From Treponema sp. (GTDB lineage Bacteria; Spirochaetota; Spirochaetia; Treponematales; Treponemataceae): 47,132 nt of DNA. Under the pieces are notes generated by a model. It was given only the letters and a program-made list of their open reading frames with translations, had not been told where the DNA came from and made no database searches. The translations under genes were made by a program, and so were the position numbers. Positions 7,444-16,905 of this stretch are shown here, piece after piece. Location: positions 1 through 47,132 of the forward strand of contig JAHAZL010000042.1 in NCBI GenBank assembly GCA_018384055.1, in the 5' to 3' direction. Positions within the stretch are counted from its first letter, which is position 1, and every line of letters starts with the position of its first letter.

Positions 7444-9651
7444 TCCCTGTACATCCGTAATTTCATAGCCACTTTCAAGAATTGCAGCAATCAGAAGATC
7501 TAATTTTTCATACAAATAATCTTTTCTTGTTCCATTTGCTTTTCCTATGCAAACAGGAATAATCATACCGTCTTCAAGACCTTCTACCATACCATTGATG
7601 ATTTCTGAAGCAGACTTGTAAGGCTCAGCTTTTTCCTGAGATCTTTCATAGGTAGTTCTGTCACTGAATTTTGAAAAAGCTGATACATATTCATAGCCTG
7701 CTGTATTTCCGGAAGTCCTGATAAGTTGTGTATCATGGTAATAAGGAGCATGCCACAAAAGGGTAAGTTCTTTTTTTGTCGCAGCAAAATATTCATCTTC
7801 ATTGCGAGCAAGTCCACGGGTAATAAAACTTGCATCGATTACAAAATTATTTTCAACAAGATCAGCAGCAGTATAGAAAAGGGATCCGCAATCATTTCCA
7901 GAGTTTGCAATCAGTCTAGTCTTTTCAGGATAGCGCCTGATGAATTCCCCGTTAAGAAAGAAAGTTACCTTGATTCCATATTCAGAAAGTACATGAAGAA
8001 CTTTTCCGAGCCCTTCTGAATTTTCCATTGCATCCAATGCAAGTGCAACTTTCCTTCCATTGCAAGTTTCCTTCATGGCGTCAGGGAATACTGAATATGT
8101 ATAGGTTTTGCCGGAAAGACAGCGAACGAAAATAGTGTTGTCATATTTAGCATTTGTTGCTTTTCCAACATAAGCACGATACCTGCCGTTTTTATCCTTT
8201 GCACTCAATTCGACATCAGGAATTCTATATGGAACCCAAATGTTCTTTTCTGCATCGTAGCAATAGAAACCCTTTTCATCGGAAATTTTTGTAACAATAA
8301 ATCCCGCATTCCAATATGCCTTATCTACAGAAGAAAGAAAAAGGATATTGGATTCCTTAGTAAGGACATTAAAGAAGCCAACTGTCTTTTTACCACCGAT
8401 GTAAAGTGCATTTCTTCCTGCCCAAGCAACGGATATTACAGATTCCTTATCATAGGATGCTGTTTCCAACATGGAAGAAAGGTCAAATACTTTAAGAGCT
8501 CCATTGTCTGTATAGGCAAGTTTTCTGTTGTCAGGAGACATGACTGGTGCTATAGATCTGCTTGCTTTTGCCACCACTGCCATGTTATTTTCAACTGAGT
8601 AGATGGTTCCAGTCTTTTCATTATCAGCATAATCCATGCTGTCATTCCAAAGGAGTGCCTTCCCATCTGCTGTCCAGAACATTTCATAACCGAGTGAGGT
8701 TCCTGCAACTTCTGTAAGTGGGCAGATAAGGTCTACTTTTGCATGTGCATTTTTTTCTTCAATGCCGACTGTGTAAATAGAAAGGATGTTGCCTCTGGAA
8801 ATAACTGCAATCCTATTTCCTTTACCATTACACCAGAATTTGTCTGTTAGGCAATTAAACTCAACAGGAAGGCGTGAAATTATTTTTCCATTTCCAACCA
8901 AAGCTGAATAAAGACCGCGAGTGTAAAGTTCATTTTGTTCAATGCAGTAAACCACATCGTCCTTAAGGTAAATGATTTTTTTATCCTGAGTCCATTGAAC
9001 ACTATCAATGGAACCTTCTCCTATTTTTCTGAAGTTTTCATTTACCTGAAGATTCTTTACGACAGCATCTGGAGTTGCAAAATATACTGAATTGTTGTTT
9101 TCATAAAGAAGGGCCTTTCCATCTGGCGCCCACTTAACTTTCATTGAAGAATAATCAAGGTCAACATTTTCAACAAGAACCTTCTGCAAAAGGGTCTTTG
9201 AATTAACAAGAACAAGATTTCCTGTAGCTTTCTTTACAGGATTTACAGTGCAGTACCATTTGCCGTCTTGACTTGACGCTATGGGAAAAGTACGGAGAGT
9301 CTTGCCGTGATTTCCGTCATCAACTTTAGTAATTTTGCCTTCTTCTGTACTGTATCTTGAAAGTCCATCCTTGTTTCTAATCTGAAGAATTTTCCCTTCA
9401 TCAAGGAGTTCCATTCTTTCTGGGAAACAGGTAAGAAGAACTGGGTCCGAAGTAATTTTTTCATCCCCAAGTTTAGTGCAGTAAAGGCTTTTGTATTCAG
9501 CAACCCCCGGAACTTTCTGTTCAGCTGTAAAAAGAAGCCTGTCGTCTGAAGCAACATCAATGTCATCAAGTTTCACGCCAGCATAAACACTTGAAGCTGA
9601 AACAAGGATGATGGTTCCAAGAAGATAGTTAAGCAGATTTGTTTTCTTCAT
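7435..9651 (-). CDS. Exported beta-propeller protein with degenerate NodB domain
   Basis: About 738 residues. A signal peptide (cleavage near SSVYA-GV) is followed by a long region of short beta-rich repeats of TolB/WD40-like character (about 30-525), then a C-terminal part recognisable as a polysaccharide deacetylase (NodB) fold from VTFFLNGEF and HAPYY. The catalytic signatures are worn: the Asp-Asp pair reads LDAMEN, and the His-x-x-x-His metal site is replaced by NSGNDCGS. Deacetylase activity is therefore doubtful and a structural or glycan-binding role is more likely. The ATG at 9651 is 10 nt after GAGG; a TTG at 9657 is equally possible. It directly follows the LysM-M23 gene, whose stop lies within its ribosome binding region. 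Confidence 0.65.
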   Translation of the reverse strand: MKKTNLLNYLLGTIILVSASSVYAGVKLDDIDVASDDRLLFTAEQKVPGVAEYKSLYCTKLGDEKITSDPVLLTCFPERMELLDEGKILQIRNKDGLSRYSTEEGKITKVDDGNHGKTLRTFPIASSQDGKWYCTVNPVKKATGNLVLVNSKTLLQKVLVENVDLDYSSMKVKWAPDGKALLYENNNSVYFATPDAVVKNLQVNENFRKIGEGSIDSVQWTQDKKIIYLKDDVVYCIEQNELYTRGLYSALVGNGKIISRLPVEFNCLTDKFWCNGKGNRIAVISRGNILSIYTVGIEEKNAHAKVDLICPLTEVAGTSLGYEMFWTADGKALLWNDSMDYADNEKTGTIYSVENNMAVVAKASRSIAPVMSPDNRKLAYTDNGALKVFDLSSMLETASYDKESVISVAWAGRNALYIGGKKTVGFFNVLTKESNILFLSSVDKAYWNAGFIVTKISDEKGFYCYDAEKNIWVPYRIPDVELSAKDKNGRYRAYVGKATNAKYDNTIFVRCLSGKTYTYSVFPDAMKETCNGRKVALALDAMENSEGLGKVLHVLSEYGIKVTFFLNGEFIRRYPEKTRLIANSGNDCGSLFYTAADLVENNFVIDASFITRGLARNEDEYFAATKKELTLLWHAPYYHDTQLIRTSGNTAGYEYVSAFSKFSDRTTYERSQEKAEPYKSASEIINGMVEGLEDGMIIPVCIGKANGTRKDYLYEKLDLLIAAILESGYEITDVQGLK

Positions 9652-9664
9652 TTTCAACTTTCCT

Positions 9665-10849
9665 CTATTTAATTACTGTAAGCGGATCAACAGGTTTGTA
9701 ATTTTTATAAATGGTAAGGTGAAGGTGAGGGCCTGTTGAATATCCTGTACTTCCTACAAGACCGATTTTTGAACCCTGAGAAACTTTATCACCCTTCTTT
9801 ACAAGGCTTTTGCTCATATGTGCATAGAGTGTCTGATATCCGTCAACATGTTCAACAACAATGTAATTTCCGTACAAAGAAGAGAAAGCCGACTTCATTA
9901 CCCTACCGCTTCTGCAAGCATAAATAGGAGTACCTGTTGGACATGCCATATCAAGTCCTTTGTGGGTTGAAGCGACTCCTGTAATAGGATCAAGTCTATA
10001 ACCGAATCTAGAAGTGATTCTGTATTTTGTTTTGAGGGGATTTGTGAAGATTTCTCCCATTGCCCTCTGGAGTGTATTAGAATCAAGTCTAGCACCTGGA
10101 ATGAAAAGTTCCATTCCTTCCTTTAAAATTTCTGAAGTAAGATCGTTTGTATCAACAATGTCTGTAACCGAAGCACCGTATTTCTTTGAAATGGAACCGA
10201 TGCTTTCGTTTTTTGAAACAATATGGATGAGGCCGTCAATTGAAGGAACCTTGAGTTTCTGCCCCGAATAAACAGAACGAACGTTGCCGATTTTGTTTAC
10301 TGCAATCAAAGTAGAAATGTTTGAAAGTCCAAACTTCTGGCAGATACCGCTAATGGTATCACCTTGCTTTACAGTATAATTTTGGAACGAAACTGGTTCT
10401 TTAATGGAATTTACTGAAGAAATTACCTTTACGCTGTCTTCTGTAAAAATGTTTCCTTCGCTGTCATAGTAACTTGTCTGTCCAAAAGCAAATTCAGACA
10501 TGGCACCTTCAACGAGATTATTTTCAGTAAGGAAAGAAGTTGACATATCTATTTTATGGAAGAAACTTTCCTGATAATTGATGAGTTGTGACATTCCATA
10601 AGGAATTATGCAGAACACTGCAACTGCAGGAATTACAAGAAGAAACTTTGAATTCTGCCTGATGCGAAGGCATGAAAGGGAAATTTTTCCGCAGAATCTT
10701 TTCCATGCAGAATGAAGGGAAAAAGAATTTGTAAATACAGAAGGAACCACCATTGAAAATCCACCGTGCCCTGCTGATAATGCCCCTGCGCTTATTCTCT
10801 TTGCTTTTCTTGGTCTGCTGTGTGCTTCAAAACAATCAATAACTTCCAT
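9665..10849 (-). CDS. LysM domain M23 metallopeptidase
   Basis: 394 residues. A cytoplasmic segment is followed by one transmembrane helix (about 68-90), two LysM-type peptidoglycan-binding repeats (roughly 160-200 and 205-255) and a C-terminal M23/LytM domain. The zinc ligands appear intact: His296 and Asp300 in HKGLD, and His375/His377 in PHLHL. It should be an active peptidoglycan endopeptidase tethered to the inner membrane. The start at 10849 is uncertain: there is no clear Shine-Dalgarno, but GATAAT lies 6 nt upstream on the coding strand. It is the first gene of a two-gene unit with the propeller/NodB protein and is divergent from lepB. Confidence 0.85.
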   Translation of the reverse strand: MEVIDCFEAHSRPRKAKRISAGALSAGHGGFSMVVPSVFTNSFSLHSAWKRFCGKISLSCLRIRQNSKFLLVIPAVAVFCIIPYGMSQLINYQESFFHKIDMSTSFLTENNLVEGAMSEFAFGQTSYYDSEGNIFTEDSVKVISSVNSIKEPVSFQNYTVKQGDTISGICQKFGLSNISTLIAVNKIGNVRSVYSGQKLKVPSIDGLIHIVSKNESIGSISKKYGASVTDIVDTNDLTSEILKEGMELFIPGARLDSNTLQRAMGEIFTNPLKTKYRITSRFGYRLDPITGVASTHKGLDMACPTGTPIYACRSGRVMKSAFSSLYGNYIVVEHVDGYQTLYAHMSKSLVKKGDKVSQGSKIGLVGSTGYSTGPHLHLTIYKNYKPVDPLTVIK

Positions 10850-10908
10850 GTTTTGATTATCGACAAAAAAAACATCTGATATTAGACAATATTGACGATG
10901 TATTATAT

Positions 10909-11415
10909 ATGGAAAAAATCAAAATCCCTGGATATGCAAAGTCACTTTCAATTGGCATTTGTATAGGTATCCTGTTAAAAATATTCATCCTTGACATTCT
11001 GACAGTAAGCGGAACATCTATGGAACCTACTTTGCAGGATGGACAGAAAATTCTTGTAAACCGACTGGCTTACGGACTTGCAAAACCTTTTGGAAGCAAC
11101 CTGATGTTCTCCTGGAACAAACCGAAAGAAAATGAAATCGTTGTTTTTCTCTACAATGGCAGAGTTGTAGTAAAACGCTGTGTCGCCGTGGAAAACACTC
11201 TACTAGAATATTCAACTGAATCGGGTTATACTTTGATAATCAAGGACAAAGAATACCCGCTGACGGAATTGCAATACAAACTTCTGAAAGAATCAAAATC
11301 CGTACCGGAAGAAACTGTTCTTGTTATCGGAGACAACCACTTAAATTCCATAGACTCAAGGACCTATGGTTTTGTTCCCCGAATGAATATTTTGGGTAGG
11401 ATCAGGGGCAGATGA
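10909..11415 (+). CDS. lepB: Signal peptidase I
   Basis: Membrane serine protease that removes signal peptides from secreted proteins. At 168 residues it is close to the compact Gram-positive-like form. One N-terminal membrane helix (about 12-32) leads to the catalytic Ser37 in SGTSMEPT, the general-base Lys89 in VVVKR and the signature GDNHLNSIDSRTYG near the C-terminus. No Shine-Dalgarno precedes the ATG; only 59 nt separate it from the divergent M23 gene. Its last codon overlaps the start of the PBP gene (ATGA), so the two are translationally coupled. Confidence 0.92.
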   Translation: MEKIKIPGYAKSLSIGICIGILLKIFILDILTVSGTSMEPTLQDGQKILVNRLAYGLAKPFGSNLMFSWNKPKENEIVVFLYNGRVVVKRCVAVENTLLEYSTESGYTLIIKDKEYPLTELQYKLLKESKSVPEETVLVIGDNHLNSIDSRTYGFVPRMNILGRIRGR

Positions 11416-13286
11416 ATTCAAATTTCAAGAAAGCCGGCTTTATTTTAACTCTCTCAGGTCTTGGTTTGCTTACTGCCCTCGTCAGCTGGAAATTTACGGT
11501 ACTTGCCTTTGGCCCTCAGAAAAAATTTACGCCATCTGCAGCTACTGTTGAAAGAGGTTCCATAGTAGACAGAAACGGAAAGCCTCTTGCCGTTCAAACT
11601 AACTTCTATCACTTTGTTGTTACACCAAAGCTCATAAAATCGCCTGAAGAATTTGCAAACAATGTAGCACCTATCATTGGATGCAGCATAAATGAAATTC
11701 AGGGAAAAATAGAAGCAAACAGAAAATCCAGCTTTATCTACCTGAAGAAGAAAATTTCACAGGATCAATACGACGAACTTGTTAAAGTCGTTAGCCAGAA
11801 TGGTTATTCAAACTTTACTCGCTTTGATAAAATTCCGGGACGCATTTATCCGGAAAACAATCTTGCAAGCCAGCTTATAGGCTACATGGGTGACGACGGC
11901 ATCGGTTTAAGCGGAATCGAATACTCACAGCAGGCAGTTCTTTCACCTGAACCGAATGTTACTTCATCCGGAACAATTCACGGGGACAATGTTTACCTTA
12001 CAATCGACGCGGGACTTCAGTACAAGCTTCAGAAAATCGCTTTGGACGCACTTAATTCAACACAGGCTGAAAGCATCATGCTCATTGCATCAGATGCAAC
12101 AAACGGCGAAATACTTTCCTACATCAGCCTTCCATCAGCAAACCTGAATGAATACGGGTCTGCCTCTACTTCTGAAAAAACTGACAGGCCTTCAATTACA
12201 GCATACGAACCAGGAAGCGTTTTCAAAATCTTCTCTGTAGCCTCTTTCCTCAACGCAGAATCCATTACTCCTGATGACAGTTTCCTTTGCGATGGCATTT
12301 ACAAGAGAAAAACAAACCTTGGGGAAACAATAAAGATTACATGTCTTGAACACCACGGATGGCTCAATGCAAGGACGGCCCTCAAATATTCCTGCAACGA
12401 TGCCCTTTCTCAGATGAGCGAAAAAATCAGTACTGAAGATTTTCTTTCCTACATAAGGCTTTTTGGATTTGGAGAACGCACGGGAGTTGAGCTTCCATCT
12501 GAAACAAGAGGTTCAGTAAAAAATCAGAGTGACAAATATTGGTCTGCACGAAGTAAGCCCACCATGTCCATAGGTCAGGAAATAAGCGTCAGTGCACTGC
12601 AGATGGTTCAGGCAGCTTCAGTTCTTGCAAACAAGGGTGTGCTCATAAAACCTACATTCATACAGCGCATTACTGACATCGATGGAAACGTAAAATACCA
12701 ACACGAGCCTACATACGGAAACAGGGTACTCAGAAGTTCAACAGCAGAATACCTTTTGAGCTGTATGGAAACAACGGCACAGAGTGGTACTGGTACAAAG
12801 GCTTCCCTCCGCGACATTGCCATCGGCGTTAAAACGGGTACTGCACAGATGGCAGACCCTGTTCACGGTGGTTACAGCCACACAGACTTTCTTTCAAACT
12901 GTATGGCCATTTTTCCTGTAAACAACCCTCAGATTATCCTTTACATTGTCATTCAGAAAGCAAAGGGTGAAACATACGCTGGACGCATTGTTGCACCTGT
13001 AATTGCAGATGCAGCAGATGAAATCATCGACCATCTTGGTATCAACCGAGAAAACGCAGCAAGCCTTGAACATTCAGGAAAATTCTCGCTGAATGAAATC
13101 AAGCCTCTTAAAATATCAAAACTCGTACCCGACTTTAAGGGTCGCTCAAAAAGGGATCTCCTTCCACTTCTGGACAGGACAGACATCAAAATTATGATTG
13201 ATGGCGAAGGATGGGTTGTAGATCAGAATCCAGAACCTGGTACACCAGTAACGGAGAACATGACCATTGAACTCTTTTTGGAATAG
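11412..13286 (+). CDS. Class B penicillin-binding protein with C-terminal PASTA domain
   Basis: Peptidoglycan D,D-transpeptidase of 624 residues. An N-terminal membrane helix (about 10-32) and a pedestal region starting near ERGSIVDRNG precede the transpeptidase domain with SVFK at 269-272, SCN at 327-329 and KTG at 474-476. One PASTA-like domain occupies about 566-624 (VPDFKGRS to the end). The architecture resembles FtsI/PBP3 or the sporulation-type SpoVD group, so a role in septal synthesis is likely but not proven. It starts inside the lepB stop codon, and the maf gene starts inside its 3' end, so the three genes are tightly coupled. Confidence 0.88.
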   Translation: MNSNFKKAGFILTLSGLGLLTALVSWKFTVLAFGPQKKFTPSAATVERGSIVDRNGKPLAVQTNFYHFVVTPKLIKSPEEFANNVAPIIGCSINEIQGKIEANRKSSFIYLKKKISQDQYDELVKVVSQNGYSNFTRFDKIPGRIYPENNLASQLIGYMGDDGIGLSGIEYSQQAVLSPEPNVTSSGTIHGDNVYLTIDAGLQYKLQKIALDALNSTQAESIMLIASDATNGEILSYISLPSANLNEYGSASTSEKTDRPSITAYEPGSVFKIFSVASFLNAESITPDDSFLCDGIYKRKTNLGETIKITCLEHHGWLNARTALKYSCNDALSQMSEKISTEDFLSYIRLFGFGERTGVELPSETRGSVKNQSDKYWSARSKPTMSIGQEISVSALQMVQAASVLANKGVLIKPTFIQRITDIDGNVKYQHEPTYGNRVLRSSTAEYLLSCMETTAQSGTGTKASLRDIAIGVKTGTAQMADPVHGGYSHTDFLSNCMAIFPVNNPQIILYIVIQKAKGETYAGRIVAPVIADAADEIIDHLGINRENAASLEHSGKFSLNEIKPLKISKLVPDFKGRSKRDLLPLLDRTDIKIMIDGEGWVVDQNPEPGTPVTENMTIELFLE

Positions 13287-15078
13287 TAACCTCAATCTGT
13301 TTAAAGAAAGGTTTCCGGCCCTTGCAGCAAACCTTACTTCAGAAACAAGTCCAGACCTTATTCTTGAAGAAGCAAAAAATGGTTCCATGACGGCAAAATC
13401 CGGTTCCCTTATGCTCCATTCCAAATACAATCCAGAAAGGGAAGCCGATACTCTCGTGGAATCCTTTGATTCTTCAAAGCATGAAAATGCAGTCTTCCTT
13501 GGCTTTGGCCTTGGTTATGGTCCTGCTGCCCTTGCAAAAAAAAATCCTCAGGCAACCATCATACTCATCGAAAAGGATTCAAAAAGATTTTTTTCGGCAC
13601 TCAATGCAATGGACTGGACTCCGATTTTCAAGCATCAGAAAATCATCCTAATTCTTGAAGCAAATGTAGAAGAGGTTGCCTCAGTAATTTCAAAATGCAA
13701 GACGGATGCAACAAAAGTTTTTAAATCAAAGGCACATGTTGCACACAACGATTCATATTTTAAAGCTATTGAAAATGCCCTTATTCAGAATTCTCAGAAA
13801 GAAGAAATAAATACAAACACTCTGGAAAAGTTTGCAAAGCTTTGGCTCAACAACAGCTGCAGAAACCTGGATTACCTGACCCTTTTTGACGGAGTAAAAA
13901 AATACGCTGGTTTAGGAAAGGACATTCCCTTTGTAATTCTTGCAGCAGGCCCAAGCCTACAGAAAATTCTTCCTCATCTTGCAGAAATCAAGAAACGCTC
14001 CATGATTGTCTGCGTAGACACAGCCCTCCACGCCTGCCTTAAGCAAAATGTTGAACCTGATTTCATAATTCTTACTGACCCACAGTATTATGCTTCACTT
14101 CATCTTGAATTTCTTTCTTCCCCATCTTCAATCCTAATAACAGAAATTGCGGCCTATCCTTCTGTACTCAGGTTTAGATGCAAGGAAACAGTTTTATATT
14201 CTTCCATGTTTCCAATCGGACAGTTCTTTGAAGGGAAAACAGAAGAAAAAGGAAAGTTGGCCGCTGGCGGAAGCGTAACAACCAGCGCGTGGGATTTTGC
14301 ACGTCTTTGTGGCTCTAAAAAAATCTTTATTGCCGGTATGGACCTTGGATTTCCTGGAAAGGAAACACACATACGAGGTTCAAGGTTTGAGGAGAAAGCT
14401 CACAGTTCCAGCACAAGAACAGGCAATGCAGAAAGCACAAACATAGCAACTTTATTCAGCGCCTGCCCTTCAATTTCAAAAGATTACAACGGCAACCCAA
14501 TTTTGACGGACAAGAGAATGTCCCTTTTTTCATGGTGGTTTGAAACCCAGTGTACCAATGCAAAAACAGTGGGCACAGAAACTTATTCCCTTACACCGGA
14601 AAGCCTTGCCATCAAAGGTATAGATTCCTTCAGTCTGCAGGATTTTCTCTCCCTGGGTGAAATAGAAGACAAGAAATCAGCCTTCCTTAAAGCAGCTGAA
14701 TCCACCAGCAAAGCAACCTCAATTTCAAAAAAAGATTATGACGGTATCAAGAAACAGTTTGCAGACAACCTTGATGAACTTGAATCAATTGCAAAGAAAG
14801 GAATAGAGGCAGCTACAAAAGCAATACAGGACAGAACAAAGATGGCACAGTCTCTTGCACGACTTAATGAAATTGACAGCCTCATAATGAAATCAAAAGC
14901 AAAGGATGCTGCATCCCTAGTCTTCCCAACAAAGCGTCAGTTGGAAAAAATTGCATTGGAAATTCCACAGACCACAGAATGGGAAAAGGCAATCTACCCT
15001 ATCCAGTATTCAAAACTCATATATAAACAACTTCTTGCTTCCGTAAAACTATTTAAAAAATTCTTCTCAAGGTTTTAA
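13267..15078 (+). CDS. Motility accessory factor family protein (Maf/DUF115)
   Basis: 603 residues matching the MptE-like/Maf family, whose flagellar members attach nonulosonic acids to flagellin. The central core shows the family's AAGPSL motif (around 220), a CVDTALHACL strand, the DFIILTD segment and GGSVTTSAWDFA with FIAGMDLGFPG. The C-terminal ~130 residues are helical and rich in Lys/Ala. The start is taken as the TTG at 13267, which has GGAG 10 nt upstream and overlaps the PBP gene by 20 nt; an internal start cannot be excluded. No flagellar or nonulosonic-acid genes are near, so flagellin glycosylation is inferred from family only. Confidence 0.8.
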   Translation: MNSFWNSNLNLFKERFPALAANLTSETSPDLILEEAKNGSMTAKSGSLMLHSKYNPEREADTLVESFDSSKHENAVFLGFGLGYGPAALAKKNPQATIILIEKDSKRFFSALNAMDWTPIFKHQKIILILEANVEEVASVISKCKTDATKVFKSKAHVAHNDSYFKAIENALIQNSQKEEINTNTLEKFAKLWLNNSCRNLDYLTLFDGVKKYAGLGKDIPFVILAAGPSLQKILPHLAEIKKRSMIVCVDTALHACLKQNVEPDFIILTDPQYYASLHLEFLSSPSSILITEIAAYPSVLRFRCKETVLYSSMFPIGQFFEGKTEEKGKLAAGGSVTTSAWDFARLCGSKKIFIAGMDLGFPGKETHIRGSRFEEKAHSSSTRTGNAESTNIATLFSACPSISKDYNGNPILTDKRMSLFSWWFETQCTNAKTVGTETYSLTPESLAIKGIDSFSLQDFLSLGEIEDKKSAFLKAAESTSKATSISKKDYDGIKKQFADNLDELESIAKKGIEAATKAIQDRTKMAQSLARLNEIDSLIMKSKAKDAASLVFPTKRQLEKIALEIPQTTEWEKAIYPIQYSKLIYKQLLASVKLFKKFFSRF

Positions 15079-15099
15079 CATATCCATCCGATAATTTAA

Positions 15100-15267
15100 G
15101 CGTGCTGTGATAAAGAGTTGTACAGACGGTTCTTTTTCGAAAGAAGAGACATCCAGACGCCTGTGTAACGGAAGATTTGATCATAGTATGCAACTTTAGT
15201 TTGCTTTATAAAATCTCCATGAGGAAAGGTCAAAGAAGTTTTAGGCTTTGACCTTTTCATTTTTTAA
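15100..15267 (+). ncRNA. Putative structured small RNA (6S-like outline)
   Basis: Between maf and the HD-GYP gene there is a long-range 12-bp stem (15100-15111 with 15180-15191), a small asymmetric bubble (AAAGA opposite GGAAGATTTG), a 9-bp inner stem (15117-15125 with 15161-15169) and an apical 6-bp hairpin with a TTCG loop (15130-15145). GATAAT at 15090-15095 would place transcription initiation about at the outer stem, and an intrinsic terminator ends the unit, giving about 165 nt. Closing stem, bubble, inner stem and size resemble 6S RNA, but I cannot match a conserved 6S sequence. An alternative pairing (GGAAGATTT with AAATCTCC) competes with the outer stem. Confidence 0.45.
15225..15265 (+). 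terminator. Intrinsic terminator of the putative small RNA
   Basis: 11-bp perfect stem AAAGGTCAAAG (15225-15235) with 15246-15256, 10-nt loop, followed by TTTTCATTTTTT. It separates the RNA (and maf) from the HD-GYP gene, whose ATG is about 90 nt further on. Confidence 0.8.
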
Positions 15268-15356
15268 ACCTGCCTCTTCATTTTTTCTTCGGAATTAAAC
15301 TTTGAGTAATCATTTTCGTATTTTCTGCCGAAAATATAAAAGGGAAAGTAGATATT

Positions 15357-16808
15357 ATGAGTAACATTAAAATTGCAGACATAAAACCTGATAAACGCTT
15401 CAAAAGTCCAGTAACATTAGACAAAATGTTCCTCATCACCGTTCCTCCATGTCCAATCACAAAGGGACAGCTTGGTAATCTTGCTAAATGGGGATTTAAG
15501 GAAGTTCAGGTTGAAGAAGAATTATCAGTTACTCCAATAAAAGAACCAAAGGATCCTTCTGCTGCTAAAAAAATTTCCCTTGGAGAAACAGAATCAGTAG
15601 ACCTTTCGGAATTCAATGTAGATTCAGACACTCCTTCAAATGCAAACATTCCGGACAAATTCAAAACTTCAGAAGCAGTAGACATTTCGACTTTCGATGA
15701 TTCTATTTCAAAACAACCTGAACCTGTCGTAAACAAGAGTTTTTCAAACACAACAACAAAGGCTCAGACATCACTTTCCGCTTACCTTTCAACCCATGAT
15801 CCTCAGGGTGCAGACGAAGCATTGAAGTTTTCCGTCGGAATGAGAGGTGACGGTCCTATTTCTGAAGAAGAAGACACAAAGTACATGGAATCGGCTCAGA
15901 AGACTTACGAAAAGTTCATGACCTACATCAACTATGTATATACACACTATGCAACTCACAAGGAAATTTCTAACACGGAACTTAACGGGAAAGCTCTAGA
16001 ACTATGTAATTTTGTACGCGAAACAAAGAAATTCATCCTAAGAATTTCTCCTAGCCATGAAGCACGAAACAAGAACTTCCTCATAAGCCATAGCATGAGG
16101 ACTGCAGTCCTTGCAATCGTAATCGGAATGCAGCTGAACATGCCTTACGAAAAGCTCATAGAACTTGCAGTTGCAAGCATTCTTCACGAAATTGGGCAAA
16201 TCCGTCTTCCACCTCAGCTTTACATGAACGACAAGCCACTTACACCTTCTGAAAAGGCGCAGATGGCAACACATACAGTTGTTGGTTACAACATAGTAAA
16301 ACAGGCTGGATTTCCACTTACAATTCAGCTGGGTGTTCTTGACCATCATGAACGCGAAACAGGTACTGGATACCCAAGAAAGCTTACGGGAGCATCAATT
16401 TCAACCTATGCAAAAATCATTGCTGTTGCATGTTCTTACGAAGCAATTACAGCCCCACGACACTTTAAGGAAGCAAGAACAACTTACGAAGGCATGATTG
16501 AAATGCTCAAGAATTCAAGTCACCTTTACGATGATGCAGTTGTAAAGGCTTTGCTTTACAGCGTTTCACTCTACCCTATAGGTGCCTATGTTTACCTTGC
16601 AAACGGAAAGGTTGGTCAGGTTGTAGATGTTTCTCCTTCAAGTCCAAAAAATCCTATCGTAAAGATTGTAGGTGGCATTAATAAGGATGGCTCTGCAAAA
16701 ATGATACAGACAGACGATGCCATGCTTAGAATTGTTCGTGTAATGACAGAACAGGAAACAAAAGATTTAATGGATGCTCTTGGAGAAACCAGCAAGAATT
16801 ATTATTAA
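15357..16808 (+). CDS. HD-GYP domain protein with altered metal-site residues
   Basis: 483 residues. An N-terminal ~55-residue domain resembling DUF3391, a low-complexity acidic linker (about 60-160) and an HD-GYP domain (about 220-410) are followed by a short C-terminal beta region. HD-GYP proteins normally hydrolyse cyclic di-GMP. HHE and GTGYP are present, but the HD pair of the usual HDIGK reads HEIGQ, and the later ADxxDA segment reads ACSYEA, so two expected Asp ligands are Glu and Cys. Activity may be lost or altered, with a receptor role possible. GGGAAAG precedes the ATG. A terminator upstream makes this a separate transcription unit. Confidence 0.82.
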   Translation: MSNIKIADIKPDKRFKSPVTLDKMFLITVPPCPITKGQLGNLAKWGFKEVQVEEELSVTPIKEPKDPSAAKKISLGETESVDLSEFNVDSDTPSNANIPDKFKTSEAVDISTFDDSISKQPEPVVNKSFSNTTTKAQTSLSAYLSTHDPQGADEALKFSVGMRGDGPISEEEDTKYMESAQKTYEKFMTYINYVYTHYATHKEISNTELNGKALELCNFVRETKKFILRISPSHEARNKNFLISHSMRTAVLAIVIGMQLNMPYEKLIELAVASILHEIGQIRLPPQLYMNDKPLTPSEKAQMATHTVVGYNIVKQAGFPLTIQLGVLDHHERETGTGYPRKLTGASISTYAKIIAVACSYEAITAPRHFKEARTTYEGMIEMLKNSSHLYDDAVVKALLYSVSLYPIGAYVYLANGKVGQVVDVSPSSPKNPIVKIVGGINKDGSAKMIQTDDAMLRIVRVMTEQETKDLMDALGETSKNYY

Positions 16809-16905
16809 AAATAATTGACGCAGTTCAGAATCTGCGAAATATTTCAAATGCAGATGCTGGGATATCAGTATGGCATTTGTTTTTCCAAACACAATCAGAG
16901 TAGAA

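Noticed and set aside
10850..10908. Leaderless-type promoter for lepB
   Set aside because: TATTAT at 10901-10906 lies only 2 nt before the ATG, too close to be its -10; no other convincing pair was found.
15090..15350. Cyclic di-GMP riboswitch upstream of the HD-GYP gene
   Set aside because: None of the GEMM consensus blocks is present, and a strong terminator separates the structured RNA from the gene without an obvious antiterminator.
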